Source: Leptolyngbya sp. PCC 6406 (GTDB taxonomy: Bacteria > Cyanobacteriota > Cyanobacteriia > Phormidesmidales > Phormidesmidaceae). From it: a stretch of 64,000 nucleotides of DNA. Below, one piece after another: positions 35,938-46,053 of the stretch. The translations under genes were made by a program, and so were the position numbers. The notes beneath the pieces were generated by a model that made no database searches, had not been told where the DNA came from, and saw nothing but the letters and a program-made list of their open reading frames with translations. The number at the start of each line of letters is the position of its first letter. The stretch's first letter is position 1. The stretch is taken from positions 1,539,286-1,603,285 of the forward strand of contig NZ_KI913949.1 in NCBI RefSeq assembly GCF_000332095.2. Reading direction: 5' to 3'.

Positions 35938-38394
35938 ATGTCAGTTCACATTTTCGGTATCCGTCACCACGGCCCCGGTTCCGCCCGGAGCCTCTGTCAG
36001 GCACTCGCCCACCTCAAACCCGACATTGTGCTGGTGGAAGGGCCACCCGATGCTGAAGCAATGCTGCCCCTGCTGGTGCATCCCGAGATGCAGCCCCCGG
36101 TGGCTCTGTTGGTCTATGTACCTGACTGCCCCCAACAGGCGGTTTACTATCCCTTGGCTGTCTTTTCCCCGGAATGGCAGGCGATTCACTATGGGCTGAC
36201 CCAGCAGATTCCAGTCTGGTTGATCGACCTGCCCCAGGCCCATCGGTTTGCCCTCGACACCAGCGACAGCCCGGAAACCCCGGAAACCTTAGATCGCAGC
36301 GATCCCCTACGTCTCCTGGCCCAGGCCGCAGGCTATCAAGACAGCGAGCACTGGTGGGAAGATCTGGTGGAGCAACGTCGGGACAGCACCGACTTGTTTG
36401 CCGCCATCCTAGAGGCAATGACGGTTCTGCGGGCCGAAGTGGAGCAAGCAGCGGTTCATCCGGCCAAAGGGGAATCCTTGCCGATTGAACCTTCAGAAAT
36501 TCAAGCCTCTCCAGGGGAACAGTCCGTAGGGGAGCCCTCAGAAATTCAAGAGTTTCCAGAAGAACAGTCCGTAGGGGAACCTTCAGGAATTCAGCCAGAA
36601 GTTCAAGCATCTCCAGGGGAGCCAGGGGCTTCACCGCAACTGCTGGAGGCTCAGCGAGAAGCCTATATGCGGCAGCGCATTCGGGCGGCTCAGAGGCAGG
36701 GCTTTGAAACCATTGCTGTCGTCTGCGGTGCATGGCACGCCCCTGCCCTAGCGACTATGCCCACCGCAAAAACCGACACGGCGCTGCTGAAGGGCTTACC
36801 CAAACTGAAGGTGACCGCCACCTGGATTCCCTGGACCTACCGCAATTTAGCTAGAAGTAGCGGCTACGGCGCAGGGATTGAGTCGCCGGGATGGTATGAG
36901 CATTTGTGGCAGCAGGGGGAAGCGGCGGAATCTGGCCAGGACTTTGCTCAGGCATCTATTCAGGGATCTACTCAGGGAACCGACGCTAGAACCAGCTCGA
37001 TTCACTGGATGACTCGGGTGGCGCGTCTACTGCGCCAACAGGACTTAGATGCCTCTTCCGCCAGCGTGATTGAAGCCGTGCGACTGGCAGAGACCTTGTC
37101 GGCTCTGCGCGATCGCAGTTTTCCCGGCTTGAGCGAACTGAACGAAGCTGCCCAAACGGTGCTGTGCTTTGGCGATACCCTGCCTTTGCGGGTCATCCAC
37201 AACCAGCTCATCGTCGGCCAACGGCTGGGGCAAGTTCCTGCCGAAACCCCGATGGTGCCTCTCCAGCAAGACCTGTTTCGCCAGTTAAAGCGGCTGCGGC
37301 TAAAGCCCGAGACCGCCAATACGGAGCTAGATTTAGACCTACGTAAACCCATGGATTTGGCGCGATCGCACCTGCTCCACCGGCTTGTGCTGCTGGGGCT
37401 GACCTGGGCTCGCTATCGTGACGCCACCAGGACCAAAGGGATGGGAACCTTCCGCGAGTCTTGGCATTTCTCGCAGTGGCAGCCGGAATTTGCCCTGCGC
37501 CTGATTGAAGCTGGGATTTGGGGGAATACCCTGGAGCAAGCCACCACGGCCTGGACCTGCGATCGCGCAAATCGAGCCACCCTGCCAGACCTGACCCATC
37601 TGATTGAGCAAACCCTGCTGGCCAACCTGCCCGAAGCGATCGCCCATTTGATCACCCGGCTGGAATCAGAAGCGGCAATCGCCAGCGACATCACCCACCT
37701 GATGGCGGCCCTGCCCCCCCTGGTAAACGTGATGCGCTACGGCAATGTGCGGCAGGTAGACACGATCATGGTGGCTCCGGTGGTGGAAGGGCTAATCACT
37801 CGGATTTGTATTGGCCTCCCCCTGGCAGCAGTGTCCCTGGACGATGGAGCCGCCGCCAATCTATATCAACTGCTGATCTCGGTGCAGGGTGCGATCGCAC
37901 TGCTCCAGCACCCCGATGCATTGGCCCAATGGCAACAGGTTTTGGCCCAACTCAGCGACCAGCAGGGACTCCACGGACTGATTGCAGGGCGCTGCTGTCG
38001 CCTGCTCTTTGAGGCCGGATTTTTCTCGCCAGAGGAAACCAGCCGCCGCCTGGGGTTTGCCCTATCGATGGCCACCGATCCGCCCCAAGCCGCCGCCTGG
38101 ATAGAAGGGTTTTTATCCGGCAGCGGGCTGCTGTTGCTGCATAACCCCGCCCTCTGGGAGGTCTTAGAGGATTGGGTGATGCAGCTTTCCCCCGAGGGCT
38201 TCACCGCCACCTTGCCCCTATTGCGTCGCACCTTTGCCACCTTTGCTGCGCCAGAACGACGACAGATGGCTGAACGGGTACGCCAGGGTCAGACCCGTTC
38301 TCAGGGGAATGCCAAATCAAATGCCTTTGATTGGCATCGTGCCGATGCTGCCCTGCCCCTGATTACCCAGCTCCTTGGACTACCCATCCCATGA
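35938..38394 (+). CDS. DUF5682 family protein
   Basis: 818 residues. The N-terminal region begins VHIFGIRHHGPGSARSL, then DIVLVEGPPDAEAML, and later VVCGAWHAPAL. This spacing of GxRH, EGP and GxxH recalls the TIKI/TraB-EreA-ChaN metalloprotein fold, so a metal-dependent hydrolase or regulator is possible (inference). Residues 183-230 are a low-complexity insert of repeated PSEIQ and SVGEPS units. The C-terminal half is helical with repeated amphipathic helices. It shares a 4-nt ATGA overlap with the VWA gene (38391-38394), implying coupled translation. Confidence 0.8.
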   Translation: MSVHIFGIRHHGPGSARSLCQALAHLKPDIVLVEGPPDAEAMLPLLVHPEMQPPVALLVYVPDCPQQAVYYPLAVFSPEWQAIHYGLTQQIPVWLIDLPQAHRFALDTSDSPETPETLDRSDPLRLLAQAAGYQDSEHWWEDLVEQRRDSTDLFAAILEAMTVLRAEVEQAAVHPAKGESLPIEPSEIQASPGEQSVGEPSEIQEFPEEQSVGEPSGIQPEVQASPGEPGASPQLLEAQREAYMRQRIRAAQRQGFETIAVVCGAWHAPALATMPTAKTDTALLKGLPKLKVTATWIPWTYRNLARSSGYGAGIESPGWYEHLWQQGEAAESGQDFAQASIQGSTQGTDARTSSIHWMTRVARLLRQQDLDASSASVIEAVRLAETLSALRDRSFPGLSELNEAAQTVLCFGDTLPLRVIHNQLIVGQRLGQVPAETPMVPLQQDLFRQLKRLRLKPETANTELDLDLRKPMDLARSHLLHRLVLLGLTWARYRDATRTKGMGTFRESWHFSQWQPEFALRLIEAGIWGNTLEQATTAWTCDRANRATLPDLTHLIEQTLLANLPEAIAHLITRLESEAAIASDITHLMAALPPLVNVMRYGNVRQVDTIMVAPVVEGLITRICIGLPLAAVSLDDGAAANLYQLLISVQGAIALLQHPDALAQWQQVLAQLSDQQGLHGLIAGRCCRLLFEAGFFSPEETSRRLGFALSMATDPPQAAAWIEGFLSGSGLLLLHNPALWEVLEDWVMQLSPEGFTATLPLLRRTFATFAAPERRQMAERVRQGQTRSQGNAKSNAFDWHRADAALPLITQLLGLPIP

Positions 38395-39548
38395 CCGACG
38401 CCCTGAGTGCCCTAAACCAAGAACGACTACGCCGCTGGCGGCTCATCCTAGGCGCGGAGACTAGCGCTGGCGGCACAGCGGGCGACAGTGAGGTTTCCCT
38501 CGGCGTCGCCGATAGGGCGATAGATCAAACCCTGGAAGCTCTCTATGACTGCGATCGCAAGGGGAGCCTAGGAGCCTCCTCCCCTCGGGTGGCCCGCTGG
38601 CTGGGGGATATTCGCACCTACTTCCCTCCCTCAGTGGTCAAGGTCATGCAGCAGGATGCCCTAGAACGGCTGAACCTGCGTCAAATGCTGCTAGAGCCCG
38701 AGCTGCTAGAAGCCATGGAACCAGACGTGAATCTGGTGTCGAATCTACTGGCCTTCAGCAGCATCATGCCAGCAAAAACAAAGGAAACAGCCCGCCTCGT
38801 AGTACGGCGAATCGTCGATGACCTGATCCGAAAGCTAGAGAATCCGACCCGACAAGCGATCGCCGGTAGCCTCAACCGCGCCACCCGCAACCGTCGCCCC
38901 CGCCACAACGAAATTGACTGGCACCGCACTATCCGCGCCAACCTCAAGCATTATCAACCCACCCTCCGCACCATCATCCCCGAAACCCGCATTGGCTATG
39001 GCCGCAAACGTACCGCCCTGCGAGACATTGTCCTCTGTGTAGATCAAAGCGGCTCCATGGCGACCTCAGTGGTCTATGCCGGAATTTTTAGCGCCGTGAT
39101 GGCGATGATTCCCGCCATGAAAACCCATCTGGTGGTGTTTGATACGGCGGTGGTGGATTTAACTGACCTGCTGCAAGATCCGGTAGAAGTTCTGTTTGGC
39201 ATCCAGCTCGGGGGCGGCACCGACATCAACCGGGCGCTCACCTATTGCCAGAGCCTGATTCGCAATCCCCAGGACACGATTTTGGTCTTGATCAGTGATC
39301 TGTTTGAAGGGGGCAATGCAGCGGAAATGCGCCAGCGTGTCTCTTCTCTGGTCCATTCCGGTGTCCAAATGATTACCCTGCTGGCCCTGAATGATGACGG
39401 CGTTCCCTGCTATGACGGCACCACGGCCCAATTTATGACCACCCTCGGCATCCCTGCCTTTGCCTGCACCCCCGATCGCTTTCCTGACCTGATGGCCGCC
39501 GCCATCAAGCGCCAAGATTTGAGACAATGGGTCGCTGCTCAGCAGTGA
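38391..39548 (+). CDS. VWA-domain protein (CoxE-like, first cluster)
   Basis: 385 residues from ATG 38391. The N-terminal helical region (about 1-190) is followed by a von Willebrand A domain with an intact [15 protein letters not shown] (DxSxS), [10 protein letters not shown] (Thr) and [11 protein letters not shown] (Asp). An FxFD-like segment ([11 protein letters not shown]) is also typical. Such proteins partner MoxR ATPases and bind divalent metal plus ligand in the cytoplasm. It is last in the five-gene cluster; leuC follows 55 nt later but is probably separate. Confidence 0.9.
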   Translation: MTDALSALNQERLRRWRLILGAETSAGGTAGDSEVSLGVADRAIDQTLEALYDCDRKGSLGASSPRVARWLGDIRTYFPPSVVKVMQQDALERLNLRQMLLEPELLEAMEPDVNLVSNLLAFSSIMPAKTKETARLVVRRIVDDLIRKLENPTRQAIAGSLNRATRNRRPRHNEIDWHRTIRANLKHYQPTLRTIIPETRIGYGRKRTALRDIVLCVDQSGSMATSVVYAGIFSAVMAMIPAMKTHLVVFDTAVVDLTDLLQDPVEVLFGIQLGGGTDINRALTYCQSLIRNPQDTILVLISDLFEGGNAAEMRQRVSSLVHSGVQMITLLALNDDGVPCYDGTTAQFMTTLGIPAFACTPDRFPDLMAAAIKRQDLRQWVAAQQ

Positions 39549-39603
39549 AGGGCTTTGGCTTTGGGCTACCATGGTTCTTTGCGGTTTTGTAGTCATTAGC
39601 ACC

Positions 39604-41046
39604 ATGAGTCAGGGCACCCTGTTCGACAAGGTTTGGGATTTACATACGGTGGGGACACTGCCCTCGGGGCAGACCCAGCTCTTTATTGGCCTCCACCTCA
39701 TCCATGAGGTGACCAGCCCCCAAGCCTTCGCCATGCTGAGAGAACGGGGGCTGAAGGTGCTGTTTCCCCAGCGGACGGTGGCAACGGTGGACCACATTGT
39801 ACCAACGGAAAACCAGGCCCGTCCCTTTGTGGACACCCTGGCGGAGGAGATGATGCAGGCTCTGGAGCAAAACTGCCAAGAGAATGGCATTACCTTCCAC
39901 AACATTGGCTCTGGCAACCAGGGCATTGTCCATGTCATTGCGCCAGAACAGGGACTGACCCAGCCCGGTATGACCATTGCCTGCGGTGATAGCCACACCT
40001 CCACCCACGGGGCCTTTGGTGCGATCGCATTTGGCATTGGCACCAGTCAGGTCCGGGATGTCCTGGCCTCCCAAACCCTAGCCCTAGGGAAACTCAAGGT
40101 CCGCCGCATTGAAGTCAACGGCGACCTAGGACCGGGAGTCTACGCCAAAGACGTGGCCCTGCACACCATCCGCACCCTGGGGGTAAAGGGGGGGGTGGGC
40201 TATGCCTACGAATACGGCGGCAGCACTATTGAGGCCATGTCTATGGAGGAGCGCATGACCCTCTGCAACATGTCCATCGAAGGGGGAGCCCGCTGTGGCT
40301 ACGTCAACCCCGATGGCATCACCTACGACTATCTGCGGGGGCGGGACTTTGCCCCCAAAGGCGCGGATTGGGAGCGGGCGGTGGCCTGGTGGAATGCCCT
40401 CCGCAGCGACGCCGATGCGGTCTATGACGATGTGGTCACTCTAGATGCGGCGACCATTGCCCCCACGGTGACCTGGGGTATCACCCCCAGCCAAGGGGTC
40501 GGGGTGGATGAGGCCATCCCCACACCAGAGGAGATGGCCGAGGGCGATCGCGCCATCGCCCAGGAAGCCTACGCCTACATGGATCTACAACCGGGCGTCC
40601 CCATCCTGGGCACCCCAGTGGATGTGTGCTTCATCGGCAGTTGCACTAATGGCCGTATTAGTGATTTGCGCGAAGCCGCAAAGGTGGCCCAGGGGCGCTC
40701 GGTGGCCCAGGGTATCAAAGCCTTTGTGGTGCCCGGTTCTGAACGGGTGAAGCAGCAGGCCGAGGCGGAGGGGCTGGACAAAATCTTTGAGGCGGCTGGC
40801 TTTGAGTGGCGGGAGGCAGGCTGCTCTATGTGCCTCGCCATGAATCCCGACAAGCTCCAAGGCCGTCAAGTCAGCGCCTCTTCCTCAAACCGCAACTTCA
40901 AGGGGCGGCAGGGATCCTCTTCGGGGCGGACGTTGCTGATGAGCCCAGCCATGGTGGCCACCGCCGCCATTGAGGGCAAGGTGGGGGATGTGCGATCGCT
41001 GTTAAGCGCGCCAGCCATTGCCCCTGCACCCAGCGCTAAAGCTTAA
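39604..41046 (+). CDS. leuC: 3-isopropylmalate dehydratase, large subunit
   Basis: 480 residues from ATG 39604 ([16 protein letters not shown]). Aconitase-family enzyme of leucine biosynthesis that isomerises 2- to 3-isopropylmalate. Visible motifs: [28 protein letters not shown], the cluster cysteine in [14 protein letters not shown], and [13 protein letters not shown] with the other two Fe-S ligands. The last 15 residues ([13 protein letters not shown]) are an Ala/Pro tail beyond the usual end. leuD is not adjacent. Confidence 0.97.
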   Translation: MSQGTLFDKVWDLHTVGTLPSGQTQLFIGLHLIHEVTSPQAFAMLRERGLKVLFPQRTVATVDHIVPTENQARPFVDTLAEEMMQALEQNCQENGITFHNIGSGNQGIVHVIAPEQGLTQPGMTIACGDSHTSTHGAFGAIAFGIGTSQVRDVLASQTLALGKLKVRRIEVNGDLGPGVYAKDVALHTIRTLGVKGGVGYAYEYGGSTIEAMSMEERMTLCNMSIEGGARCGYVNPDGITYDYLRGRDFAPKGADWERAVAWWNALRSDADAVYDDVVTLDAATIAPTVTWGITPSQGVGVDEAIPTPEEMAEGDRAIAQEAYAYMDLQPGVPILGTPVDVCFIGSCTNGRISDLREAAKVAQGRSVAQGIKAFVVPGSERVKQQAEAEGLDKIFEAAGFEWREAGCSMCLAMNPDKLQGRQVSASSSNRNFKGRQGSSSGRTLLMSPAMVATAAIEGKVGDVRSLLSAPAIAPAPSAKA

Positions 41047-41234
41047 CGGCTTGTTAATATTGGCATCGTCACCTGTTAATAAACAGCACCCACCATAGCC
41101 AGTAAGCATATCTGTCGGCAGCTTGTTGCGACTTCCCTCAAGGACTGGGGGACGGATGATCCCTTTGGTTGTCATCCCACGGCAAAACTGCGATCGCCTG
41201 TCGGGGACTGCTTGCTGCGATCAAGGTGATTTCT

Positions 41235-41900
41235 GTGCTGGCAAAATCCTCACTGCTGCCGTCTCGACCCCTATCTCCCCTAACCGCTCGGAGCTTTGTG
41301 GCGGTGCTAGAGCAGCTCTATCAGGAGCGCACCCTAGCCCCCTACCGAGCGGGTCAAGCCATTCCCCTCCGCCTGGAGGAGGTGCTGGTGATCTGTCGTG
41401 GTGTCGTGCAACTCTTCACCATTCAACAGGACGGTAGCGAAACTCTCCTGGGATTGGCAGGGCCATCTATGCCTGTGGGTCTCCCCCTGACTATTGTTCA
41501 TCCCTACTGGGTCACAGCGCTCACCGATGTGGATGTGCTGCCCCTGCCCATGGTAGAGGTGGAACAGTCTCCGGTGTTGATGGCAGGATTGTGTCGCCAT
41601 TTGATGCTGCGCCTACAACAAACCGAGGCATGGTTAGCGCTGTCGGGCAAGCGGCTAGTAGCGGATCGCCTCCGGCAACTGCTGTGTCTGATAGCCGAAG
41701 AATTTGGCCAAGTGGAACGGGAGGGGGTCCGCATTCCCGTGCGCCTCACCCATCACCAACTGGCGAATGCCACCGGCACCACTCGCGTTACGGTGACCCG
41801 ATTGCTCAAGGATTTTAAGGCCGAGGGCTGGCTTCACATCCACCAGCGGTACCTGATCGTGGCCCTAGACGAGATCAAGACCACCACTGGTCTGTTCTAG
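41235..41900 (+). CDS. Crp/Fnr-family transcriptional regulator
   Basis: 221 residues from GTG 41235, chosen for AAGGTG about 8 nt upstream; the frame opens further 5' without homology. A cyclic-nucleotide-binding-like beta barrel (about 20-125) lacks the consensus cAMP pocket residues (no RTA motif), then a dimerisation helix and a Crp-type winged helix with HTH LTHHQLANATGTTRVTVTRLL. It resembles the NtcA/NtcA-like branch in length, but I cannot assign it. The stop TAG lies in a 23-nt stretch like the ends of the repeat at 16172. Convergent with the next gene, 13 nt apart. Confidence 0.85.
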   Translation: MLAKSSLLPSRPLSPLTARSFVAVLEQLYQERTLAPYRAGQAIPLRLEEVLVICRGVVQLFTIQQDGSETLLGLAGPSMPVGLPLTIVHPYWVTALTDVDVLPLPMVEVEQSPVLMAGLCRHLMLRLQQTEAWLALSGKRLVADRLRQLLCLIAEEFGQVEREGVRIPVRLTHHQLANATGTTRVTVTRLLKDFKAEGWLHIHQRYLIVALDEIKTTTGLF

Positions 41901-41913
41901 GGCGTGGGGACAA

Positions 41914-43713
41914 TTAACGGGAGCGGGCTATCCATCGCTGGGAGAGGGCAAAGAGCATCTGGCGGTTGTATTTCCAGAAGAAATAAAGATAAACCCCTAG
42001 AATTGCGATCAAACAGAGATTCGCGATCGCATTATAAGTCCCCATGATTTGCCCCGGCGTCCAGTGATGGATATTGGCAAGGCGATTCATATCACCATGG
42101 TCCGGGTCGCCCCACATCGCCCCCCAGGGAATGGAGGCTTGGAAGCGGACAATTTGCTTCCAGAGCCAAAATTGGCCCCAGAAACAAAAGGCTGCCCCCA
42201 ACACCACCGGATAGCGGTAAAAGTCCCAGCGAAAGTACTGGGGCAGGGGAAAGTAAAAACTGACCATCAGCAGGGCACAGAGGTACAGTTCACCCCCGAT
42301 GCCCCCAAAGGACAGCAGCATATCGAAGGTCTGGGCGGGCATTAGCCAAGTCATGGCAAACTGCATCACCATCAGCACGACGGCCAAGATCATGGGCCAG
42401 CGGTGCTGCTCCTTCCGCCCATAGGCAAACAGCAGGCCAAATAAAATCAGCAGACCGAAATACACAAATAGCGATCGCGTCGGGTCCACGGCGGTCCAAC
42501 CCAGGGGTAGGGGCAGCGCCCGCCGTCCCGCCAGCCAAGCCACCGTAGCATGGCCAAATTCGTGGAACCAAATCTTGATGCCAAACAGCAGCCAGTTGAC
42601 GATGGGCAGGGCATTCATCACCATGCCCAACACCAATAGGGCCGGGAAGATATAGGTATTGCTATAGCGATTCCGAAAGGAAAATAAATCGGTGTTGTCT
42701 GGAGATAGGGCATCCTGGCGGGGTAGGAGAGCGGTCCGTTTCCAGACTATTTTTGGCGTACTTTTCTGCGTACTTTTCTGCGTGCTGCTGAGACCAGACA
42801 CCACCAGGGTTTCTACCCCCCCTAGCCCCAGGGCCGCTAGGTCTTGCTGGGCCAAAAACGTGTAGATCTGGGCCAAAGCCTTAGCGGGATTCGGCGTTCG
42901 AGCTGCGGGCAGACCAATGTGCAGTTGGCCATTACGGAGGGCGACTTGGGCAGAGAAGCCCCGTTGTTGCAAGAGCGTTGGAAGCTGGGTCAGGGCCGGA
43001 ATTTCCGCCTCCTCTAGCGGACCAGTTCCTCCAGAACTATCGGTAGCCGAGGGCAGTGCCTCTAAATGGGCCTTGAGCACCAAGTAAGCGGTTTTCAGGG
43101 GCTCTAGCTCCCCTCGTTCCCCTTGGCGAATCAGGACCGATCGCTGCTGGAAATAGACCGTTTTGACAGCTTCGAAGGGGGCTCCCAGGGGGAGGCGAAG
43201 GTGCTGATAGGCATCCGCGATGGCGGCGGTCTGCTCCCAGGATGTTTCTGAAGGCGGGGGGCCAGAATTCCCGCCAGAATTCCCGCCCCCATTTTGAACC
43301 CCATGGGGATGGGAATAGGGCGCAGAACGCCGCGCAGAAGCTGGAGCAGGCATTTGCCCAGACGCAGTTCCCTGGAGATGGGGGGCAGACGGCCCAGGGG
43401 CAGGGCTGAGGATCATGGTTTTGCGCCAGCCACCAGCGCCCTTGTCCGTCTGCTCAGCCTTGCCCGTCTGCTCGGCATAGATATGCAGTTCTCGCAACAT
43501 GGGAATTTGCAACCGTTCAATCCCCTGCCGAAGATACAGAGCGGTGGCATTTTCCGGCGGTAGGGTGGCCCCACTCACCCACACAGTCAGGTGCTCACCC
43601 TGGCGATCGCAATGCACCGTGAGCCCCCTGCCCTGGAGAGCCGGGTTAATCAGATCCGCGATCGCATCGGCATCTCCCATCTTCGCCCGATCCAGCAGAG
43701 AAAGGATGCCCAT
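41914..43713 (-). CDS. Membrane protein with J-like N-terminus and HEFGH (M50-like) motif
   Basis: 599 residues. N-terminal cytosolic part: GDADAIADLINPALQGRG and VHCDRQGEHLTVWVSG (a small alpha/beta unit that recurs near residues 250-300), a Pro/Ser linker, then a J-domain-like helix pair (AYQHLRLPLGAPFEAVKTVYFQQRSVLIRQG, cited as LRLPLGAPFEAVK) lacking the HPD motif. The C-terminal 260 residues have five to seven membrane helices with IWFHEFGHATVAW, an HExxH metalloprotease signature as in site-2 proteases, and a later WGDPDHGDMNRL. Intramembrane protease activity is possible but unproven. Unrecognised as a named family; cyanobacteria-specific architecture suspected. Confidence 0.75.
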   Translation of the reverse strand: MGILSLLDRAKMGDADAIADLINPALQGRGLTVHCDRQGEHLTVWVSGATLPPENATALYLRQGIERLQIPMLRELHIYAEQTGKAEQTDKGAGGWRKTMILSPAPGPSAPHLQGTASGQMPAPASARRSAPYSHPHGVQNGGGNSGGNSGPPPSETSWEQTAAIADAYQHLRLPLGAPFEAVKTVYFQQRSVLIRQGERGELEPLKTAYLVLKAHLEALPSATDSSGGTGPLEEAEIPALTQLPTLLQQRGFSAQVALRNGQLHIGLPAARTPNPAKALAQIYTFLAQQDLAALGLGGVETLVVSGLSSTQKSTQKSTPKIVWKRTALLPRQDALSPDNTDLFSFRNRYSNTYIFPALLVLGMVMNALPIVNWLLFGIKIWFHEFGHATVAWLAGRRALPLPLGWTAVDPTRSLFVYFGLLILFGLLFAYGRKEQHRWPMILAVVLMVMQFAMTWLMPAQTFDMLLSFGGIGGELYLCALLMVSFYFPLPQYFRWDFYRYPVVLGAAFCFWGQFWLWKQIVRFQASIPWGAMWGDPDHGDMNRLANIHHWTPGQIMGTYNAIANLCLIAILGVYLYFFWKYNRQMLFALSQRWIARSR

Positions 43714-43772
43714 GGGTCAACCTCCTTGAGAATATTCCAGTTCACCTTCAATTCCAGATCACCCCCAGAACA

Positions 43773-44819
43773 TCAGGACTGGGCCAGCAGGTGTCGGAGT
43801 CCATTGACCAGCAGCTCCACATGGTCATTGGTGATCCAATAGTGGGTAACAGCACGGAGCGTGCGATAGGAATAGATCCCCACCTTAATACCGTAGCCAT
43901 CCCACAGTTTCGCCACCAGTTCTGGGGGTGTCAGCGGAGCATCCGCCGCTAGGGTGAAAAACACCATATTGGTTTGCACCACAGCCGGGTCAATCTCAAT
44001 TCCCGGCACAGAGGCCAGCCCCTGAGCCAGACGCTGAGCCAGGGCATGGTCTTCCCCCAGGCGCTGGGTCATCTCCTCTAGGGCAATCAGCCCCGCTGCC
44101 GCTAGAATACCCGCCTGACGCATCCCGCCCCCCACCAGCTTGCGGGTGCGACGGGCCTGATGGATAAACTCGCGATCGCCCACCAGCACCGACCCCACCG
44201 GAGCGCAGAGGCCCTTACTCAGGCAAATACTGACGGAGTCCACAGAGCGAGTAATAGCAGTGGGTTCACAGCCCAGGGCCGTAGTGGCATTGAACAACCG
44301 GGCACCGTCTAGGTGAATACGAAGATCGTGGCCATTTGCGATCGCCCGTAGCGCCTCAAAATAGACGGGGGGAATGGCCGCCCCATGATTGCCGCCAGAA
44401 CTATTCTCCGTCAGAATTAAGCGGCTTCTAGGCCAGTGGGGATTGTCCCCTCGAATAGCTCCCTGCACCTGGGCCAAATCCATCTGCCCCAGGGCATCCG
44501 TGGGCAAGGGCCGAGGGGTAATCCCTCCCAAAACCGCCAAGCCCCCCGCCTCCCAGCAAAAAGTATGGGCATCTTCCCCCAGAATGGCCTCATCCCCCCG
44601 CTGGGCATGGACCAACGCGGCAATCAGGTTGCCCTGGGTACCGCTGCTAACAAAAAGACCCGCCTCCTTGCCTAGCCTCTCCGCCGCCCTGGCTTCTAGG
44701 GCTGAGACAGTAGGGTCTTCACCGTACACGTCATCTCCGACGGGAGCCGCCGCCATGGCCGCCCGCATCGCCGGGGTGGGCCAAGTCACGGTATCAGAAC
44801 GAAAATCGATAGTGTCCAT
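43773..44819 (-). CDS. ltaE: Low-specificity L-threonine aldolase
   Basis: 348 residues, PLP-dependent fold type I. It cleaves L-threonine or allo-threonine to glycine and acetaldehyde. Motifs: DFRSDTVTWPTPAMR at the start, VGDDVYGEDPTV, HLDGARLFNATTALG, and the PLP lysine in VSICLSKGLCAPVGSVL. C-terminal TNMVFF and YSYRTLRAVTHYWI regions are intact. It is divergent from the BrkB-family gene, with 62 nt between starts. Confidence 0.94.
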   Translation of the reverse strand: MDTIDFRSDTVTWPTPAMRAAMAAAPVGDDVYGEDPTVSALEARAAERLGKEAGLFVSSGTQGNLIAALVHAQRGDEAILGEDAHTFCWEAGGLAVLGGITPRPLPTDALGQMDLAQVQGAIRGDNPHWPRSRLILTENSSGGNHGAAIPPVYFEALRAIANGHDLRIHLDGARLFNATTALGCEPTAITRSVDSVSICLSKGLCAPVGSVLVGDREFIHQARRTRKLVGGGMRQAGILAAAGLIALEEMTQRLGEDHALAQRLAQGLASVPGIEIDPAVVQTNMVFFTLAADAPLTPPELVAKLWDGYGIKVGIYSYRTLRAVTHYWITNDHVELLVNGLRHLLAQS

Positions 44820-44881
44820 AGCAGGGGATAGAGCAGGTCGGGTTACGGGTACGATCGAAGTACTCGTAAGCCTATTGTCCT

Positions 44882-45829
44882 TTGAAGAATCTGAAAAACA
44901 CGCCCCCCTTCCGCCTCCTTAAGGCCAAACCCGTTGTCCTCGTCCTCCAAACCGTCCTCAAATGGCAACGGGATGACTGCTTTGAGATGGGAGCAGCCCT
45001 ATCGTATTACGCCCTATTTTCCCTGTTTCCCCTATTTTTAGTGATTCTAAGCGTATTTGGAGCCCTCACAGGCCCGACAAGTCAGGTTTACGATCAAATT
45101 CTATTTTTTGCTCAAAATGGCTTGCCCCCCGAAGCCTATACCCTAGTCACCGATACCCTGATTCACCTGAATCGCAATAGTGTCGGGGCGGGTATCATCA
45201 GCTTTCTATTACTCTTTTTTACCGCCAGCGGCGTCTTTGGGGCCTTGACACGGGCGATGAATAAAATTTGGCGCACCCATCCCATGGAAGACAGCCCGAC
45301 CAACCTGAAAACAGCGGTCGGCACCTTTTTGCGGAACCGGATGCTGGCGTTTTTACTCGTTTTTAGCACCACTGCCCTGATGCTGGTATCCCTAGTATCC
45401 AACATTGTGATCAGGGTAATTCTAGATCTGATCACAAATCTGGATGGCGTCATGGATTTCCTTCAGATTGATGACTTGTTGCTGTTGCGATCGCTCCAGG
45501 CCAGCTTTACTTTTGTCATCCTCTCCACCGTGATTATGGTGATGTTTAAGGTACTGCCTTCAACCCCGATCCGCTGGGGGGATGTGTGGCTGGGGGGCTT
45601 GGTTACTACCGGATTATTTATGCTGCTGCAACATTTAGTGAGCAACAGCATTATTCGAGTGGGCGAACAGTTTCGATCCTATGGGGTGGTGGGCAGTGTC
45701 ATGATTCTTATGCTGTGGTTGTTTCTCACCTGCCAAGTCTTTTTGCTGGGTAGTGAAATGACCTTTGTCTATGCCTATATGTTTGGCAGTCGCTGCGGTA
45801 TGCCGCCCCCCCGCACTGGCTTTAAATAA
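44882..45829 (+). CDS. YihY/BrkB-family inner membrane protein
   Basis: 315 residues from a TTG start at 44882; no better ATG lies before the conserved region. Six membrane helices. Family marks are DDCFEMGAALSYYALFSLFP, FLLLFFTASGVFGALTRAMNKIW (cited as ASGVFGALTRAMNKIW), a VLPSTPIRWGDVWLGG block and SYGVVGSVMILMLWLF. The family was once called ribonuclease BN, wrongly; its function is unresolved (possible transporter or virulence-related membrane protein). Confidence 0.92.
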   Translation: MKNLKNTPPFRLLKAKPVVLVLQTVLKWQRDDCFEMGAALSYYALFSLFPLFLVILSVFGALTGPTSQVYDQILFFAQNGLPPEAYTLVTDTLIHLNRNSVGAGIISFLLLFFTASGVFGALTRAMNKIWRTHPMEDSPTNLKTAVGTFLRNRMLAFLLVFSTTALMLVSLVSNIVIRVILDLITNLDGVMDFLQIDDLLLLRSLQASFTFVILSTVIMVMFKVLPSTPIRWGDVWLGGLVTTGLFMLLQHLVSNSIIRVGEQFRSYGVVGSVMILMLWLFLTCQVFLLGSEMTFVYAYMFGSRCGMPPPRTGFK

Positions 45830-46053
45830 CAGCCTCGCATAATGGACCCACCCGCTGGGATGTGACAATCCACAACTGGATATCAAGCCGGATGGATATC
45901 AAGAAGGGGCAGCAATTGATGCCATAAGCAAACCTGCTGTCCGATAGGCCCCTATCTATGGGATAACCAGAAAAGCGGTTGCGGTCAGCCATCGGGTCGC
46001 AGCACACACCAGGATAGACTGAGACAGACCTAGGGGCCGAGGGAAAAAGAGGC
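45830..46053. other. Upstream region of the carbonic anhydrase gene
   Basis: 224 bases without a gene. It holds a direct repeat GGATATCAAG at 45878-45887 and 45894-45903 (16-bp spacing) 150 nt before the start codon, a possible regulator site. Confidence 0.35.

Noticed and set aside
36014-36733. 239-codon minus-strand open frame opposite the DUF5682 gene
   Set aside because: Pro/Leu/Arg-rich shadow of the tandem-repeat linker; no recognisable domain.
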